Assembly (NCBI RefSeq): GCF_010120715.1
Contig: NZ_CP047591.1
Coordinates: 3,224,001-3,288,000, forward strand
Direction: 5' to 3'
Origin: Aminipila terrae
GTDB taxonomy: Bacteria; Bacillota; Clostridia; Peptostreptococcales; Anaerovoracaceae
Length of the DNA: 64,000 bases
Shown here: piece by piece, positions 63,398 to 64,000 of the stretch
How the letters are laid out: each line of letters starts with the position of its first letter
Position numbering within the stretch: position 1 is the stretch's first letter
Program-made: the position numbers and the translations under genes
The notes under the pieces: generated by a model
The model's database searches: none
Seen by the model: only the letters and a program-made list of their open reading frames with translations
Told to the model about the DNA's origin: nothing

Positions 63398-64000
63398 TTC
63401 ACGGTGGAGATATATATAGTGCGAAAGAAAAAGGAATAGAAGACATTTTGGATTTTTCTGCAAACATTAATCCAAATGGCCTTCCTGAAAGGGTAAAGCA
63501 GGCAATCATCGATGGTCTGGATTCATGTGTAAATTATCCGGACCCTCTTTGCAGACAGCTTATAACTGCAATTTCAGAATTTGAAGGAATCAAAGGGGAT
63601 TGCATAATATGCGGTAATGGTGCTGCTGATATTATCTTTAGATTTGCACTGGCATTAAAACCAGAAAAAGCTCTGGTTCTGGCTCCCACATTTGCAGAGT
63701 ATGAAATTGCTCTAAATACAGTGGGTTGTGAAGCAATTCATTATGAACTAAAGGAAGAAGAAGACTTTTCGTTAAGTGAGGAATATCTTAATGCCCTTGA
63801 TTCTTCTTACGATGTGGTATTTTTATGTAACCCCAATAATCCTACGGGGCAGTTGGTTACAAAAGAATTGCTGGAAAAAATACTTCAGATCTGTGTAGAA
63901 AAGAATATTATGATGGTTCTTGATGAATGTTTCATCGAATTTATTGAGGAATATGAAAAATACACAATGAAATCTTATATTGAGAGCTGTAAGAACTTAT
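63385..64000 (+). CDS. cobD: L-threonine-O-3-phosphate decarboxylase (partial, runs off the window)
   Basis: The first 205 residues of a PLP-dependent aminotransferase-fold enzyme. The start MANLIHGGDIYSAKEKGIEDILDFSANINPNGLP with NYPDPLCRQL is typical of CobD. The PLP Asp/Tyr region ends in CNPNNPTGQLV and VLDECFIEF. It makes (R)-1-aminopropan-2-ol phosphate, the substrate of CbiB. The gene is open to the window end; the PLP lysine is not yet reached. Confidence 0.92.
   Translation, partial: MANLIHGGDIYSAKEKGIEDILDFSANINPNGLPERVKQAIIDGLDSCVNYPDPLCRQLITAISEFEGIKGDCIICGNGAADIIFRFALALKPEKALVLAPTFAEYEIALNTVGCEAIHYELKEEEDFSLSEEYLNALDSSYDVVFLCNPNNPTGQLVTKELLEKILQICVEKNIMMVLDECFIEFIEEYEKYTMKSYIESCKNL

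Overview
The window is chromosomal DNA of a low-GC, spore-former-type anaerobic member of the Bacillota, most likely class Clostridia. Evidence for this: AT-rich codons, strong AGGAGG-type ribosome sites, SLH-domain surface proteins, an oxygen-independent (cbi) cobalamin pathway, many sensory and c-di-GMP proteins, and a B12 riboswitch. No rRNA, tRNA or CRISPR array was seen.

Layout. 1-5.2 kb: an amino-acid permease with a sigma-54 promoter and a palindromic enhancer, followed by a membrane histidine kinase carrying a periplasmic-binding-protein sensor and a sigma-54 activator that probably controls the permease. 5.3-12.5 kb: XRE regulator, chemoreceptor, small Cys-rich and zinc-ribbon proteins, two possible small RNAs, and a MarR/MATE efflux pair with matching operators. 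12.6-19.1 kb: a defence island with a two-reverse-transcriptase DRT type 3 system, a GC-richer non-coding RNA between the two RTs, a wrecked tyrosine recombinase and a DUF2971 protein. 19.3-36.1 kb: accessory genes including a rifamycin ADP-ribosyltransferase fused to a helical N-terminal domain, hydrolases, acetyltransferases, a pirin, a propeller lectin-like protein, diguanylate cyclase/HD-GYP proteins, TspO and a WG-repeat surface protein. 36.2-41 kb: a cobalamin riboswitch driving a Dph6-like ATP pyrophosphatase, a NifH-NifD-like fusion and a NifK-like protein. 41.2-43.4 kb: a secreted protein whose mature N-terminus is almost a eukaryotic ubiquitin, ending in SLH domains. 43.5-46.8 kb: a large serine recombinase and an AAA/DUF4143 ATPase flanked by a 29-bp direct repeat. 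46.8-55.5 kb: a possible spore-surface protein, an MBOAT/DHHW polysaccharide acetylation pair, an SLH phosphodiester glycosidase, a polysaccharide deacetylase and an M16 peptidase. 55.5-64 kb: dUTPase, then a tightly packed cobalamin operon cbiG-cbiET-cbiA-cbiD-cbiF-cbiH-cbiB-cobD that runs off the window.

Three loci stand out. The first is the DRT3 system, where the minus strand between the RTs has a good promoter and an ACACACA tract. The second is the B12-controlled nitrogenase-like reductase paired with an ATP-dependent amidating-type enzyme, which looks like an undescribed tetrapyrrole-modifying pathway. The third is the surface ubiquitin protein. A caution applies to the whole window: six genes are each broken by one missing base, five of them in or next to a short homopolymer of A, G or C and one at a C4G3 junction. 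This points to base-calling deletions in the assembly rather than true pseudogenes.
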